A stretch of 64,000 nt of DNA, from assembly GCF_003318275.1 (NCBI RefSeq), contig NZ_QOCH01000009.1, positions 124,001-188,000 on the forward strand, in the 5' to 3' direction. Positions within the stretch are counted from its first letter, which is position 1, and each line of letters starts with the position of its first letter. The notes beneath the pieces were generated by a model. The model was not told the origin of the DNA. It saw nothing but the letters and a program-made list of their open reading frames with translations, and searched no databases. A program made the translations under genes and the position numbers. This DNA is from Marinobacter sp. F3R11. GTDB taxonomy: Bacteria; Pseudomonadota; Gammaproteobacteria; Pseudomonadales; Oleiphilaceae. Shown here piece after piece: positions 36,015 to 46,032 of this stretch.

Positions 36015-37307
36015 TCAGGCCTCAGCCTCCCGGGTCAGGTTCCGATATCCTGAGTCCGTAACCACTACATTGTCTTCTATGCGTATGCCCCCGCACCCCT
36101 GAAGCTCATCAATCAACGAGTGGTTCAAATGGTGCCCGAAGGGGCCAGCCAACAGGGGCTCCAGCAAAGAGGGTATAAAATACAACCCCGGCTCAATGGT
36201 CACCACCATGCCTGGTTCCAGCGTTCGCGTCAGTCGAAGAAAGGGGGCGTCTGCAGGAGGTGGTACAGGTTTACCGGCAACATCGTGCACCTGAACTCCG
36301 AGAAAGTGCCCGATGCCATGGGGGAAAAAGGCCCGCGTAATACCTTCAGACACCATCTCCTCTTCACTCAGATCCTTGACCAGGCCGGCAACACTGAGCA
36401 ATGCGGCGATGCCCTGGTGGGTTTTACGGTGGATATCGACGTAATCAACACCTGGGGCCACCATGCCGCAGAGCCGGAACTGCAGTTGTTCAAGCCCCTG
36501 CACCAGTGCACCAAAGCGGCCTTCTCCCAAACCAGCCGTAGTACGGGTGATATCGGAGCAGTAGCCCCGGTAACGCACGCCGGCATCAATCAGCATGCTA
36601 CGGGATCTGGCAGGCGCAACGACATCGTAGTACTGGTAGTGCAATGTACCTGCGTGCTCATTTACACCAATAATGCTGTGATAAGGCGCGTCAGCTTCAC
36701 GCTGCTGTGTTGCGAGCTGGTAAGCCAGGCTGATTTCAAATTCACTGGCACCGGCCAGAAAGGCATCACGGGCAGCGCGGTGGCCTGCTATTGCCAGCTT
36801 GCTGGCCTCAGCCATGCAAGCTATTTCATAGGCGGTCTTGTGTATCCGCGTTTCATCAAGCGCAGCACAAAGCGGGCCGGGATTATGCTCTCCGGGAACC
36901 TTCCCCAGCAGCGAAGGATCGCCGATAACAGCTAAACGCCCCACACCATCCAGCTCCGGTGCAGAGCGGTTCTCACTGAAGCGAAGCTCGAATTCCGACA
37001 GCCATGGCTCCTGAGCCAGCTCAAGGCTCGCATGCCAGAAATCAACGGGCTGGTGCAATGACAGTAGCGGCTTCTGGCCTTTCCGAATCAGCAGCCATGC
37101 GTGCTCAAAACCGGCAAGTCCTGTCCAGTGCACGAATGGCCCATAGCCATGAAAATGCCAGGATTGATCATCACCATAGCGCATGGGAGCTGCGCCTGAG
37201 CTCACAAGCAGGCTGTCATAACCCTTCTCTTTCAGAACCTGCTCATAGCGGCCCCGCAAAGTAGTCACGTGAGCAGTCTGAAGAGATAGCAAATCGGTAT
37301 CAGGCAT
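36015..37307 (-). CDS. pepQ: Xaa-Pro dipeptidase (prolidase, OPAA-like)
   Basis: M24-family metallopeptidase of 430 residues that cleaves X-Pro dipeptides; close homologues in marine bacteria also hydrolyse organophosphate acid anhydrides. The five dinuclear-metal ligands are seen in order: LIDAGV (Asp), SDITRT (Asp), PHGIGHFLG (His), TIEPGLY (Glu) and IRIEDNVVV (Glu). The start overlaps the end of the upstream LysR gene by 8 nt, so regulator and peptidase probably form one transcript, next to a dipeptide importer. Confidence 0.9.
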   Translation of the reverse strand: MPDTDLLSLQTAHVTTLRGRYEQVLKEKGYDSLLVSSGAAPMRYGDDQSWHFHGYGPFVHWTGLAGFEHAWLLIRKGQKPLLSLHQPVDFWHASLELAQEPWLSEFELRFSENRSAPELDGVGRLAVIGDPSLLGKVPGEHNPGPLCAALDETRIHKTAYEIACMAEASKLAIAGHRAARDAFLAGASEFEISLAYQLATQQREADAPYHSIIGVNEHAGTLHYQYYDVVAPARSRSMLIDAGVRYRGYCSDITRTTAGLGEGRFGALVQGLEQLQFRLCGMVAPGVDYVDIHRKTHQGIAALLSVAGLVKDLSEEEMVSEGITRAFFPHGIGHFLGVQVHDVAGKPVPPPADAPFLRLTRTLEPGMVVTIEPGLYFIPSLLEPLLAGPFGHHLNHSLIDELQGCGGIRIEDNVVVTDSGYRNLTREAEA

Positions 37308-38214
37308 GTTGGTTTTCCAGTTTTTTCCAAAGAGTCAGAAGATCGTCTGAGCGTGCTTCATGCCGGCGGATGAGCCGGATTTCCAAAGGCACATCCCAGC
37401 GTTCATCACCTGCCCGTGTAAGGCTGCCAAAATGCTCGCTCTTTTCCGTCATCCGGCCAGGCAGCCAGCCCATTCCAAAGCCCTGCTTTACCAGCGCCTT
37501 GATGCTTGCCGACTGGGTGTTTTCGTTCAGTGGCAGGAGGTTTACGGATTCCTTGCTACGGGCCAAATGCGCTTCAATGGCAGACTGCAAAAAACCCCGC
37601 GAGTGGTAAGCAATCAGTGGTACTGTCTGCCCGGCCGTGCCCGGCAGGGGAAACCGTGGCTCGCCATTGCTGCCTGCAACACTCACCGGCACCAGCGACT
37701 CCCGGGCAAGAATAATGGATTCATAGTCTCCTCGGGCCAACCGGTCACGCCATGGCAAGTCCTGATGCCAGTAGCACAACACGAGATCACATTCGCCACT
37801 ATCCAGAGCATCCAGAAACTGCTCCCCAACCCAGTTGGTAGCTTTGAGGTTAAGCTGCAGACGATCTTCGACTCCCGCCTCGCTGGCCCAGCGCTGATAA
37901 AAATGAGAGAACAGCCCCTGGGTTGAGCCCACGCTGATGCGCGCAGAAACCTCAGCTTCCATGTCGGCAATCTGGCTGCGCACATCCCGGACATCCCGCG
38001 TTACCCGCTGACAGAGTTCAAAAAAACACTCTCCGGCTGGCGTCAGAGACAGAGGCAGTGTCTGCCGGTTGATCAGAGTTGCGCCCATGGCTTCTTCAAG
38101 CAGCTTGATGCGACGACTGAACGTAGGCTGGCTCACGTGCTGCAGTTCTGCAGCACGTGAAAAATGGCGAGTGCGCGCCAAAGCCATAAAGTCTTCCAGC
38201 CAGCGTATTTCCAT
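37300..38214 (-). CDS. LysR-family transcriptional regulator
   Basis: A 304-residue LysR-type regulator with an N-terminal winged helix-turn-helix (about 1-60, including FSRAAELQHVSQPTFSRRIKLLEE) and a substrate-binding domain from about 90. The N-terminal sequence resembles the HypT/YjiE branch. It overlaps pepQ by 8 nt, which is unusual because LysR regulators are more often divergent from their targets. It may regulate pepQ or the dpp genes. Confidence 0.88.
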   Translation of the reverse strand: MEIRWLEDFMALARTRHFSRAAELQHVSQPTFSRRIKLLEEAMGATLINRQTLPLSLTPAGECFFELCQRVTRDVRDVRSQIADMEAEVSARISVGSTQGLFSHFYQRWASEAGVEDRLQLNLKATNWVGEQFLDALDSGECDLVLCYWHQDLPWRDRLARGDYESIILARESLVPVSVAGSNGEPRFPLPGTAGQTVPLIAYHSRGFLQSAIEAHLARSKESVNLLPLNENTQSASIKALVKQGFGMGWLPGRMTEKSEHFGSLTRAGDERWDVPLEIRLIRRHEARSDDLLTLWKKLENQHA

Positions 38215-38302
38215 GGGCTCCCCGAAGAATGACAGGTAAAAGGTGACAGTTGATCAAAGACTACGCACTGGACGCATCATAGCGTATGGAGCAGTCGCCA
38301 GC

Positions 38303-39313
38303 TCACAACCGCGCTTCCTCCACCGCATGGCAGGCCACCTGGGCACCGCCATCAGTGGCGATAAGCCGGGGTATTTCCTGACGACAGCGTTCGTTGGCAT
38401 AAGGACAGCGACCATGGAATACACAGCCGGATGGCAGATTGACCGGTGTCGGCACCTCACCCTGCAGACGAATGTGGCTGGGCCTGTCGTCTTCGAGCCT
38501 GGGGATCGCCGACAACAGTGCCTGGGTATAGGGGTGGCGTGGCTCTGCGAACAGCGTCTTGGTATCTGCCAGTTCGCACACCCGCCCGAGATACATCACT
38601 GCCACCCGGGTACCAAAATGCTCTACCACCGCCAGATCATGGGTAATGAACAGATAGGTCAGGTTTCGGGTTTCCTGGGCGTCCATCAGGAGGTTCAGAA
38701 CCTGAGCCTGGATAGAGACATCCAGCGCCGAAATAGGCTCATCTGCCACAATAAACTCGGGATCTACCGCCAGCGCCCGGGCTATAGCGATGCGCTGACG
38801 CTGGCCGCCAGAGAATTCGTGACCAAACCGGCTGCCCCAGTCAGGATCTATTCCCACCGACTGCATCACTTCCTGCACCTTGCTGCGCACTTCATCGCGC
38901 ACAAGCTCCGGGTGATGAAAATGGATCGGCTCTTCCAGAGTCTGCTGAATTGTCATACGCGGATTCAGAGACGCATACGGATTCTGGAATATCATCTGCA
39001 TTTTCCGGCGATACGGCAGCACATCCCGGCCTTTGAGAACATCAATACGTTTGCCGTCATAATGCACCTCTCCCGCGCTGGGCGATAACAAGCCCATAAC
39101 CGTGCGGGCGACCGTAGACTTGCCGCAGCCGGATTCGCCAACCACACACAAGGCCTCGCCTTTGTGTACCTGGAGATCAACACCGTTGATGGCATGAACG
39201 GCTTCCTGCCTGCGCTGGAAACGGCCGTTCCGAAAGGTGATCTGCTCCAGCAGGCTGCCAGACAGATCAAACCGTTTTTCCAGCCCGCGAATTTCAACCA
39301 GTGGGGAGGTCAT
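38303..39313 (-). CDS. dppF: dipeptide/oligopeptide ABC transporter ATP-binding protein (DppF-like)
   Basis: Second ATPase of a five-gene peptide importer. The 336-residue product has Walker A GESGCGKST near 58, signature FSGGQRQRIAIARAL near 160, Walker B FIVADEPISALD, and the C-terminal oligo_HPY-type cysteine block (CVFHGRCPYA...C) that may hold an Fe-S cluster. It is last gene of the dppABCDF operon and overlaps dppD by 4 nt. Confidence 0.92.
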   Translation of the reverse strand: MTSPLVEIRGLEKRFDLSGSLLEQITFRNGRFQRRQEAVHAINGVDLQVHKGEALCVVGESGCGKSTVARTVMGLLSPSAGEVHYDGKRIDVLKGRDVLPYRRKMQMIFQNPYASLNPRMTIQQTLEEPIHFHHPELVRDEVRSKVQEVMQSVGIDPDWGSRFGHEFSGGQRQRIAIARALAVDPEFIVADEPISALDVSIQAQVLNLLMDAQETRNLTYLFITHDLAVVEHFGTRVAVMYLGRVCELADTKTLFAEPRHPYTQALLSAIPRLEDDRPSHIRLQGEVPTPVNLPSGCVFHGRCPYANERCRQEIPRLIATDGGAQVACHAVEEARL

Positions 39314-40320
39314 GATCCGGCCTCCTGCATTTGCTTCTCCTGCTCAATCAGATTGCTCACCTCGTAACACGCCACATCTACATTTCCGGAGCGTACATAC
39401 TCAGGCATGGTTTTCCGGCACTGATCTGTCGCAAAGGTGCAACGAGGATGAAAGGGGCAGCCTGACGGCACATTCTTGAGGGACGGCATGGAGCCCGGGA
39501 TCTGGAACAGCCGCGCACCTGGCTCGCCCATCTGGGGCAAGGCATTGATCAGCCCCTGAGTGTATGGGTGCTGGGCATCATTGATAACCTCCCGGGTCGG
39601 CCCCTGCTCGATTATGCGGCCGGAATACATCACCAGCATGCGCTGGGTGACCTGGGAAACCACCCCCAGGTCATGGGTGATCAGCATCAGTGCTACATTT
39701 TCCTGTTCGCACAGGTCCAGCAGCAATGCCATGATTTCTGCCTGTATGGTCACATCCAACGCGGTGGTGGGCTCATCGGCAACGATGATTTCCGGTTCCA
39801 GCAACAGCGCAATGGCGATGATGACCCGCTGGCGCATACCACCGGACAACTCGTGGGGATACTGATCGAGCCGCTTCTCAGGCGAAGGAATCTGCACCTT
39901 GCGCAGTTTGCCCAGAGCGATTTCCCGTGCCGCTTTTGTGCTGACCCGACGATGGGCCTTGATGGCTTCCACCATCTGGGTGCCAATGCTCAGCACCGGA
40001 TTGAGCGTCATCATGGGATCCTGGAAAATCATGGCAATACGATTACCGCGGATCTTGCGCAGTTCCCGCTCGCTCATCGCCGCCAGATCCCTGCCATCGA
40101 ACAGAATTTGTCCACCGGCAATATAACCCGGGCGGGCAATCAGATTGAGGATCGAGAAGGCCGCTACAGATTTACCCGCACCGGACTCTCCGACCAGGCC
40201 CAGCCGTTCACCCTTGTCGAGGCTGAAGCTGATACCGCGCAGGGCTGTAAGGTCGCCCCCACGGACAGCAAACCGTACATCCAGATCTTTTACTTCCAGC
40301 AATGGTGTGTTGTTTTTCAT
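39310..40320 (-). CDS. dppD: dipeptide/oligopeptide ABC transporter ATP-binding protein (DppD-like)
   Basis: First ATPase of the peptide importer, 336 residues. Walker [10 protein letters not shown] near 39, signature [15 protein letters not shown], Walker [13 protein letters not shown], and a C-terminal CPFHPRC...C cysteine block near 285-300. It pairs with DppF to energise DppB/DppC. It starts 6 bp after the dppC stop codon. Confidence 0.92.
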   Translation of the reverse strand: MKNNTPLLEVKDLDVRFAVRGGDLTALRGISFSLDKGERLGLVGESGAGKSVAAFSILNLIARPGYIAGGQILFDGRDLAAMSERELRKIRGNRIAMIFQDPMMTLNPVLSIGTQMVEAIKAHRRVSTKAAREIALGKLRKVQIPSPEKRLDQYPHELSGGMRQRVIIAIALLLEPEIIVADEPTTALDVTIQAEIMALLLDLCEQENVALMLITHDLGVVSQVTQRMLVMYSGRIIEQGPTREVINDAQHPYTQGLINALPQMGEPGARLFQIPGSMPSLKNVPSGCPFHPRCTFATDQCRKTMPEYVRSGNVDVACYEVSNLIEQEKQMQEAGS

Positions 40321-40326
40321 GGTTCG

Positions 40327-41259
40327 TCAGCCCTTGTACAGCCGTGGGTTCATAACATCCCGCAGCCAGTCACCCAACAAATTTATGACCAGTACGAGCA
40401 CGACCAGCACCAGGCCGGGAATCAGGGTAATCCACCAGGAACCGCTCTGAATGTAATCAAAGCCGGATTTGATCAAAGAACCCAGAGACGGCTGAGTCTC
40501 CGGCATTCCCAGCCCCAGAAATGACAGGGCTGCCTCGGAAATAATTGCGTTGGCAATCTGCACAGTGGCAATAACAAATATCGGAGACAGGGTGTTAGGC
40601 AGAATATGCCGGAACATAATGCGGTTGGTGCGAAAACCCATCACCTTGGCCGCATCAACATACTCTTTCTTTTTCTCTGCCAGCACAGATGCTCGCACCG
40701 TGCGGGCAATCTGTGGCCATTCCGCGATACCGATGATGAAAATCAGCATATAGATAGCGATCTCACCAAACATCAGGTTGCCAAAACTGGCCTTGAAAAC
40801 CGCGCCGACAATAATGGCGACCATCAGAGTCGAGAAAGACAGCTGAACATCGGCGATACGCATCAGTATGGAATCTACCCGGCCGCCCAGATAACCCGCC
40901 AGCAGCCCGAACAGAATACCCAGCGCCGCCTGCAGCACCACGGCACCAAAGCCGATCAGCAGAGATACCCGGGTGCCATACAGAATGGTGGAGAGCATAT
41001 CCCTGCCCTGGGCATCTGTGCCCAGAGGAAAGGCAGAATCTGCACCCTGCATACCCACCGGCGGCAGTTCCGAGTTCATGATATCGATCTGCGCCAGATC
41101 ATAAGGATCCGTTGGGGCAAACAGAGGCGCGAACACTGCCGCCAACACCATGAGAATCAGCACGAGAAAGCTGACAATCGCTACCTTGTCGCGCCTGAAG
41201 CTGTACCAGAGGAAGGATTCGCGAAAGCGATTCCAGCGTGAAAGAGTCGCCGTTGTCAT
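40327..41259 (-). CDS. dppC: dipeptide ABC transporter permease (DppC-like)
   Basis: A 310-residue inner-membrane permease with six predicted helices, a long N-terminal helix (about 27-50) and the BPD_transp coupling motif EYVDAAKVMGFRTNRIMFRHILPN (about 200-223, the EAA loop). It overlaps dppB by 4 nt. Confidence 0.92.
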   Translation of the reverse strand: MTTATLSRWNRFRESFLWYSFRRDKVAIVSFLVLILMVLAAVFAPLFAPTDPYDLAQIDIMNSELPPVGMQGADSAFPLGTDAQGRDMLSTILYGTRVSLLIGFGAVVLQAALGILFGLLAGYLGGRVDSILMRIADVQLSFSTLMVAIIVGAVFKASFGNLMFGEIAIYMLIFIIGIAEWPQIARTVRASVLAEKKKEYVDAAKVMGFRTNRIMFRHILPNTLSPIFVIATVQIANAIISEAALSFLGLGMPETQPSLGSLIKSGFDYIQSGSWWITLIPGLVLVVLVLVINLLGDWLRDVMNPRLYKG

Positions 41260-42305
41260 GCTTTCTTACCTGTCAGTTTGACCGTAGGGTTCACCAGCCC
41301 GTAAACCAGATCCACCAGTGTGTTGGTAACCACAAAGATCAGACCTACAACCATCAGGTAGGCAACGATCAGGGGAATGTCACTGCGGGTGATAGCTTCC
41401 AGAAACATCAGCCCGACGCCAGGCCACTGGAAAACGGTTTCTGTGAGAATCGTATAAGCCACCATAACGCCAACCTGCACACCGCCCACGGTGATAACTG
41501 GCAGCATGGTGTTCTTGAGGGCATGGAGAAAGTTGATTCGTACCGCACTCAGGCCTTTGGCCCGGGCGTAACGAATATAGTCGCTCTGTAACACCTCCAT
41601 CATTTCCGCACGGATCAGCCGAATGAACAGCGGCAACATGATGGACGCCAGGGACACACAGGGCAGTATCAGGTGCAGCAGACCACTCTCGGAGAAAAAG
41701 CCGGAGTACCAGGTGCCGAAGAGATGCGTCAGATCATCGCCCCGGCCATAGGATGGCAGGCCACCTTCGGTACTCAAGGCTCCGTTCAGCCACTGCCCCC
41801 AGCCGGTATCCGCAGGAAACCACTCAACCGTTATGCCGATAGAATAGATCTGGATAAGAACAATAGCCGTAAGGAAGACCGGAATGGATATCCCGACGGT
41901 GCTCACGCCCATAAAGAATTTCGCCAGCAAAGCCTGAGGCCGTATGGCGGCATAGACTCCAATGGGGACAGACAAAAGCATGATGATAAGGCTTGCACCA
42001 ATCACCAGTTCCAGGGTCGCCGGCAAATGCTCGGAAATCACTTCAAGAGTGGGTTTGCCGTAAAAATAGGAGTTGCCCAGGTCTCCCTGAATGGCTTTAC
42101 CTGCAAAACGCAGATACTGCACAACCATGGAATCATTCAGCCCCAGCTCCTCACGCAAGGCTTCCCGCTCCTCCTGGGAAACGGACATACCCACCATTTC
42201 CTGAAGTGGATCTCCAAGACCATCCTGAATGGCAAATGCGATCACACTGATCACAAACATGACCAGCAGTGCCTGGGATACTCGCTGAACCAAAAACGCT
42301 AACAT
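41256..42305 (-). CDS. dppB: dipeptide ABC transporter permease (DppB-like)
   Basis: A 349-residue permease with an N-terminal helix, a large periplasmic loop (about 160-205), and the EAA loop DYIRYARAKGLSAVRINFLHALKN near 245-270. It is separated from the binding-protein gene by a 75-bp gap that contains a terminator-like hairpin. Confidence 0.92.
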   Translation of the reverse strand: MLAFLVQRVSQALLVMFVISVIAFAIQDGLGDPLQEMVGMSVSQEEREALREELGLNDSMVVQYLRFAGKAIQGDLGNSYFYGKPTLEVISEHLPATLELVIGASLIIMLLSVPIGVYAAIRPQALLAKFFMGVSTVGISIPVFLTAIVLIQIYSIGITVEWFPADTGWGQWLNGALSTEGGLPSYGRGDDLTHLFGTWYSGFFSESGLLHLILPCVSLASIMLPLFIRLIRAEMMEVLQSDYIRYARAKGLSAVRINFLHALKNTMLPVITVGGVQVGVMVAYTILTETVFQWPGVGLMFLEAITRSDIPLIVAYLMVVGLIFVVTNTLVDLVYGLVNPTVKLTGKKA

Positions 42306-42335
42306 GCAAAGTGTCCGGATAAAGCTGCAAACAAA

Positions 42336-42366
42336 AGGCCGGCGACGGTGCCCCCGAAGCCGGCCT
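42336..42366 (-). terminator. attenuating hairpin between dppA and dppB
   Basis: AGGCCGGC / GCCGGCCT arms (42359-42366 and 42336-42343) followed on the minus strand by TTTGTTTG. Leaky terminators at this place are common in ABC operons and raise binding-protein expression over that of the membrane components. Confidence 0.6.
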
Positions 42367-42380
42367 GCCGACGGAGCCTG

Positions 42381-43943
42381 TTACTCTACAACCAGGTCAC
42401 CCAGGTACGGAAAGTTCATCACGTTCAGAATCGGCTCAATCTTCACATTCTTCTTACTGGCCCATGCCAGATCCTGCCAGTGCAGGGGAACAAAAGCCGC
42501 ATCGTCATACAGACGCTTCTCAACGTCCTGCAGCATGGCCGCGCGCTTATCCAGATCCGTCTCAACATTGGCCTTCTCAACCAGCGCATCGATCTCCGGA
42601 TTGCAGTAATTGCCTGCGTTGTACTGGCCAGCACCACTGTCTGCGTCGGTGCAGAAGGTCAGGAACTCATAGAAGTTGGCAGAATCCTCTGTATCAGCAT
42701 GCCAGCCGATCAGCATCATATCGGCTGAGCGGTCATCATACTCCGGCCAGTACTGGGCTTTCGGCAGGGTTTTCAGGTCTACCTTGATATTGATACGGGC
42801 AAGCATGGCAGCGGCTGCCTGGGCAATCTTGTCATCATTCACATAGCGGTTATTGGGCGCCATCATAGTGATGGTGAAGCCGTCCTCATAACCAGCCTCT
42901 TTCATCAGCTGCCTGGCTTTCTCCACGTCATAACGTGGTTTCAGGGATTCGTTATGGCCCTGGTAGCCTGCCGGTGATAGCTGGGCTGCAGGCGTGGCAA
43001 ACCCTTTCATGATTTTAGCGGCTATGCCTTCCTGATTGATGGCATAGGCAATGGCCTGGCGAACCTTCGGATTTTTAAAAGCCTCAACCCGTTCCTGATT
43101 CATGTGAAACAGAATAATCCGTGTACCGCTCATGGTGACCAGCTCCGAATCCTTGTCGCGCTTGATGCGATCAAGGTCTGTCGGTGGCACCGGGGCAATA
43201 AAGTCCACGCCGCCAGATAAAAGCGCTGATACCCGCGTGTTGTTTTCCTTGATCGGAGTCAACACGATTTTTTTCACGTTACCCGGAGATTCCTCATCCC
43301 AGTAATCTGCAAAACGCTCGAACTCCATACGCACGCCCTGCTGGCGTGAGGTGACCACATAGGGGCCAGTTCCAGACAGGTTGTCGGAAGCGAATGAGTT
43401 GCCATGTTTGAGGATGGCATCTTTCTTCTTGCCATCGGCTGTTTCGCCGGAATAAAACTCGCTGTCCATCGGGAAGATGTAGGTAGCGGTATTGAGAAGC
43501 AACGGGAAGGGTTCGCTGGTTACCAGCTCAAAGGTGTAATCATCAATAATATTGATGCCACTGAACGGCTTGAAGATAGCCTTGAAATCCTGGCTTTCTT
43601 TCAGGCGGTCATAGGTGAACTTCACATCTTTGGTCGTAAGCTCATTGCCGGAATGAAATTTCACCCCTTCACGGAGCTTGAAGCGCATGGTTTTATCGTC
43701 AACACGTTCCCAGCTTTCTGCCAGACGGGCTTCAAAGCCGAGATCTTTTGTCCAGCGTACCAGTGGATCAAACGTCATATGGGATAACTGCAGAATGCCA
43801 CCGGAGAGTTGCTCGTGAATATCGAGGGTGACCGGATCGGCGTCATACGCCATCTTCAACTCTTTCGTCGCCTCGGCAGAAAGAGCAACAGGAGCCGTGG
43901 CCAGCGCCATGGAACCGACTAAAGCTGCAAGTAGTTTTTTCAT
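42381..43943 (-). CDS. dppA: peptide ABC transporter periplasmic binding protein (DppA-like)
   Basis: Family-5 solute-binding protein of 520 residues, exported by a signal peptide (MKKLLAAL...ALSAEA, cleavage near residue 23). The SBP_bac_5 pattern is seen in DPVTLDIHEQLSGG near the start and the AIAYAINQEGIAAKIMKG block near 300. The ATG at 43943 is preferred because the signal peptide begins there; the ATG at 43958 has no ribosome-binding site. Specificity (di- or oligopeptide) is not certain. Confidence 0.92.
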   Translation of the reverse strand: MKKLLAALVGSMALATAPVALSAEATKELKMAYDADPVTLDIHEQLSGGILQLSHMTFDPLVRWTKDLGFEARLAESWERVDDKTMRFKLREGVKFHSGNELTTKDVKFTYDRLKESQDFKAIFKPFSGINIIDDYTFELVTSEPFPLLLNTATYIFPMDSEFYSGETADGKKKDAILKHGNSFASDNLSGTGPYVVTSRQQGVRMEFERFADYWDEESPGNVKKIVLTPIKENNTRVSALLSGGVDFIAPVPPTDLDRIKRDKDSELVTMSGTRIILFHMNQERVEAFKNPKVRQAIAYAINQEGIAAKIMKGFATPAAQLSPAGYQGHNESLKPRYDVEKARQLMKEAGYEDGFTITMMAPNNRYVNDDKIAQAAAAMLARINIKVDLKTLPKAQYWPEYDDRSADMMLIGWHADTEDSANFYEFLTFCTDADSGAGQYNAGNYCNPEIDALVEKANVETDLDKRAAMLQDVEKRLYDDAAFVPLHWQDLAWASKKNVKIEPILNVMNFPYLGDLVVE

Positions 43944-44109
43944 TGGGTTTTCCGTCATAATTTTAAGAGTTTTTACGGCACACCAAGGCTCGGGCGTCCC
44001 GGACGTCTACCTTAGAAACTAGTCGCGGAAACTACCTACGGCAATCGAAATTACAACTTGCGGCTATTCGCTAACTGAATGACGGCTTTCACAGGGGGCT
44101 CTGCGGCAG

Positions 44110-44832
44110 CTAAAGACGAAATACCAGAGGCAACATAAGTGCAGTAAAAACCCCGGTCAGGCCCATACCCAGAGAGGCAAAAGCGCCGGCCGTATGGCTG
44201 ATTTCAAATGCCCTGGCCGTACCAATCGCATGGCCGTTCAGCCCAAGCGCAAAACCGAGAATGCGCTCGTCTTCAACAGGCAGCCACTTTGCCAGCAGGT
44301 CAACAAACAGTGTCGCAACCACGCCGGTTATCAAAAGACCTCCCATCAGCAGAGGTACAGATCCTCCCAGCTGCTCTGTGATACCAATAGCGATCGGAGC
44401 GGTTACAGATTTCGGCGCAAGCGAAGCCAGCACCTCCGGCGTGGCGCCCATTGCCCAGGCGATCACCACCGCGTACACAGCCGCCAGCGTCGCGGCCAAC
44501 GGCAGCGTGACAACAATCGGAATCCACAGAGCCCGTATGTGGTGAATCTGCTGATACAGCGGTATCCCCAGCGCGACTGTTGCAGGCCCGAGCAACAGGG
44601 TTATCCACCGGGAGCCTTCCTGGTAACGAAGGTAATCGACCGATAGAAACGCAATCACCGCCGCCAGGATGACTGCCGACAGCACCACGGGTGGCATCCA
44701 CAAGGGTTTGCCCATGCGGGTAAACAACCAGCTACCAGCAAAAAACGCACTCAAGGTGAGCCCGATTGCAAATAGCGGGCTGGCAGACAAAGCGTCTGGC
44801 ACAGCAACAAAGCGCTCCATAAGCTCAGTCAT
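44110..44832 (-). CDS. lrgB: LrgB/CidB family membrane protein
   Basis: A 240-residue polytopic membrane protein with the LrgB blocks LLGPATVALGIPLYQQ near 80, LAPKSVTAPIAIGITEQLGG near 135-155 and GHAIGTARAFEI near 200. LrgAB/CidAB are holin-like systems, now also linked to pyruvate or glycolate transport. The gene overlaps lrgA by 8 nt. Confidence 0.92.
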   Translation of the reverse strand: MTELMERFVAVPDALSASPLFAIGLTLSAFFAGSWLFTRMGKPLWMPPVVLSAVILAAVIAFLSVDYLRYQEGSRWITLLLGPATVALGIPLYQQIHHIRALWIPIVVTLPLAATLAAVYAVVIAWAMGATPEVLASLAPKSVTAPIAIGITEQLGGSVPLLMGGLLITGVVATLFVDLLAKWLPVEDERILGFALGLNGHAIGTARAFEISHTAGAFASLGMGLTGVFTALMLPLVFRL

Positions 44833-45190
44833 GCCCCTGCTCCCGGGCAGAAAGGCGCATCACGCCCTTCATTAACAGAAGTGTGCTCAGAACACTCAGA
44901 AAAGTACCCAGGAGCAAGGCTGCCGCCATGGCAAGCCACTGGTCGGAAAACCGGGATGCCATAAAAAACACCCCGACCACTCCCGGCATGATCAGCAGCA
45001 CCAGTATGGAAATCAACGCCTGGCTCGACAACGCCAGGGCATCACTCACCCTGCCCCGCAGCATCAGCGTAAACGTCATCAGAATCATGCCGAGCACGCC
45101 ACCGCTGACAGGCACCTGGAATACCAGCCGCAGAGCCTCGCCAAGCAGAAAAAACAGAACAAGAATCAGAAAACCGCGCAACATCGACAT
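44825..45190 (-). CDS. lrgA: LrgA/CidA family holin-like protein
   Basis: A 121-residue protein with four hydrophobic helices and the LrgA pattern FLLGEALRLVFQVPVSGGVLGM near the start and LIMPGVVGVFF near 66-76. It is first of the lrgA-lrgB pair, and the short overlap suggests coupled translation. Confidence 0.9.
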   Translation of the reverse strand: MSMLRGFLILVLFFLLGEALRLVFQVPVSGGVLGMILMTFTLMLRGRVSDALALSSQALISILVLLIMPGVVGVFFMASRFSDQWLAMAAALLLGTFLSVLSTLLLMKGVMRLSAREQGHD

Positions 45191-45265
45191 GCTGTCATGC
45201 TCACCATACAGAGAATTGCATTACACTAGCGCAAACCAACATATTGATACCAATGCAGGACAGCC

Positions 45266-45805
45266 ATGGCGCTCAAAGCAACGATTTTCAAAGCCACGCT
45301 CAATATTGCCGATATGGACAGGCATTATTATGCAGATCACCAGCTAACGATAGCCCAGCACCCGTCGGAAAATGACGAGCGCATGATGATCCGCCTGCTG
45401 GCCTTTGCATTGAACGCATGCGACGAGCTTGAGTTCACCAAAGGCCTGAGCACTGATGACGAACCCGAGCTCTGGAAAAAAAGCCTGAGTGACGAAATTG
45501 AGCTGTGGATCGAACTGGGCCTGCCCGACGAAAGCCGCCTGCGCAAAGCCTGCAACCGCGCACGCCAGGTTATCCTTTACGCCTACGGTTCCCGCGCTGT
45601 GCCGGTATGGATGGAGAAGCACCAGAATAAGCTGAGCCGCTTCAACAACCTCAAAATTATAGAACTGCCAACAGAATCCACCGAAGCCCTCGCAGGACTG
45701 GTAGAGCGCAACATGAACTTCCAGGTAAGCATCCAGGATGGTGAGGTATCCTTCAGCAATGAAGGTGCCCTGGTGAACATAACGCCTGCACCTCTTTTTC
45801 CATGA
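45266..45805 (+). CDS. yaeQ: YaeQ family protein
   Basis: A 179-residue YaeQ homologue with MALKATIFKATLNIADMDRHYY at the start, ERMMIRLLAFALNA near 39 and IELWIELGLPDESRLRKAC near 75-93. The fold is PD-(D/E)XK-like in the known family; the biochemical role is not established. It is divergent from lrgA and followed by tRNA-Arg. Confidence 0.93.
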   Translation: MALKATIFKATLNIADMDRHYYADHQLTIAQHPSENDERMMIRLLAFALNACDELEFTKGLSTDDEPELWKKSLSDEIELWIELGLPDESRLRKACNRARQVILYAYGSRAVPVWMEKHQNKLSRFNNLKIIELPTESTEALAGLVERNMNFQVSIQDGEVSFSNEGALVNITPAPLFP

Positions 45806-45904
45806 CCAGAGGCAGGCGCCATCAGCAAGCTTGGACTGGACAGAATAAGCCAGCACACGTAAGATTGCGCACTCGAAATTGACGCTTCGCCGTCACACTC
45901 GAAT

Positions 45905-45981
45905 GCGCCCGTAGCTCAGCTGGATAGAGTACTGCCCTCCGAAGGCAGGGGTCACAGGTTCAAATCCTGTCGGGCGCGCCA
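45905..45981 (+). tRNA. tRNA-Arg (anticodon CCG)
   Basis: A 77-nt cloverleaf. Acceptor stem GCGCCCG (45905-45911) pairs with CGGGCGC (45971-45977), then G and encoded CCA (45979-45981). Anticodon stem CTGCC/GGCAG encloses loop CTCCGAA with anticodon CCG at 45939-45941. The T-loop is GGTTCAAATCC. A terminator follows at 45989, and accessory DNA begins after that. Confidence 0.97.
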
Positions 45982-45988
45982 TATTTTC

Positions 45989-46019
45989 AAGGCCTTACGT
46001 GAGAGCGTAGGGCCTTTTT
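45989..46019 (+). terminator. intrinsic terminator of tRNA-Arg
   Basis: AAGGCCTTACG (45989-45999) pairs with CGTAGGGCCTT (46006-46016; 11 bp with one G-T wobble), followed by TTT. Confidence 0.8.
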
Positions 46020-46032
46020 AATTTCTTGTGTC

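Noticed and set aside
39568..40524. A 318-codon plus-strand frame opposite dppD/dppC
   Set aside because: Antisense shadow of two well-supported transporter genes; His/Gln-rich composition typical of reversed GC-rich codons.
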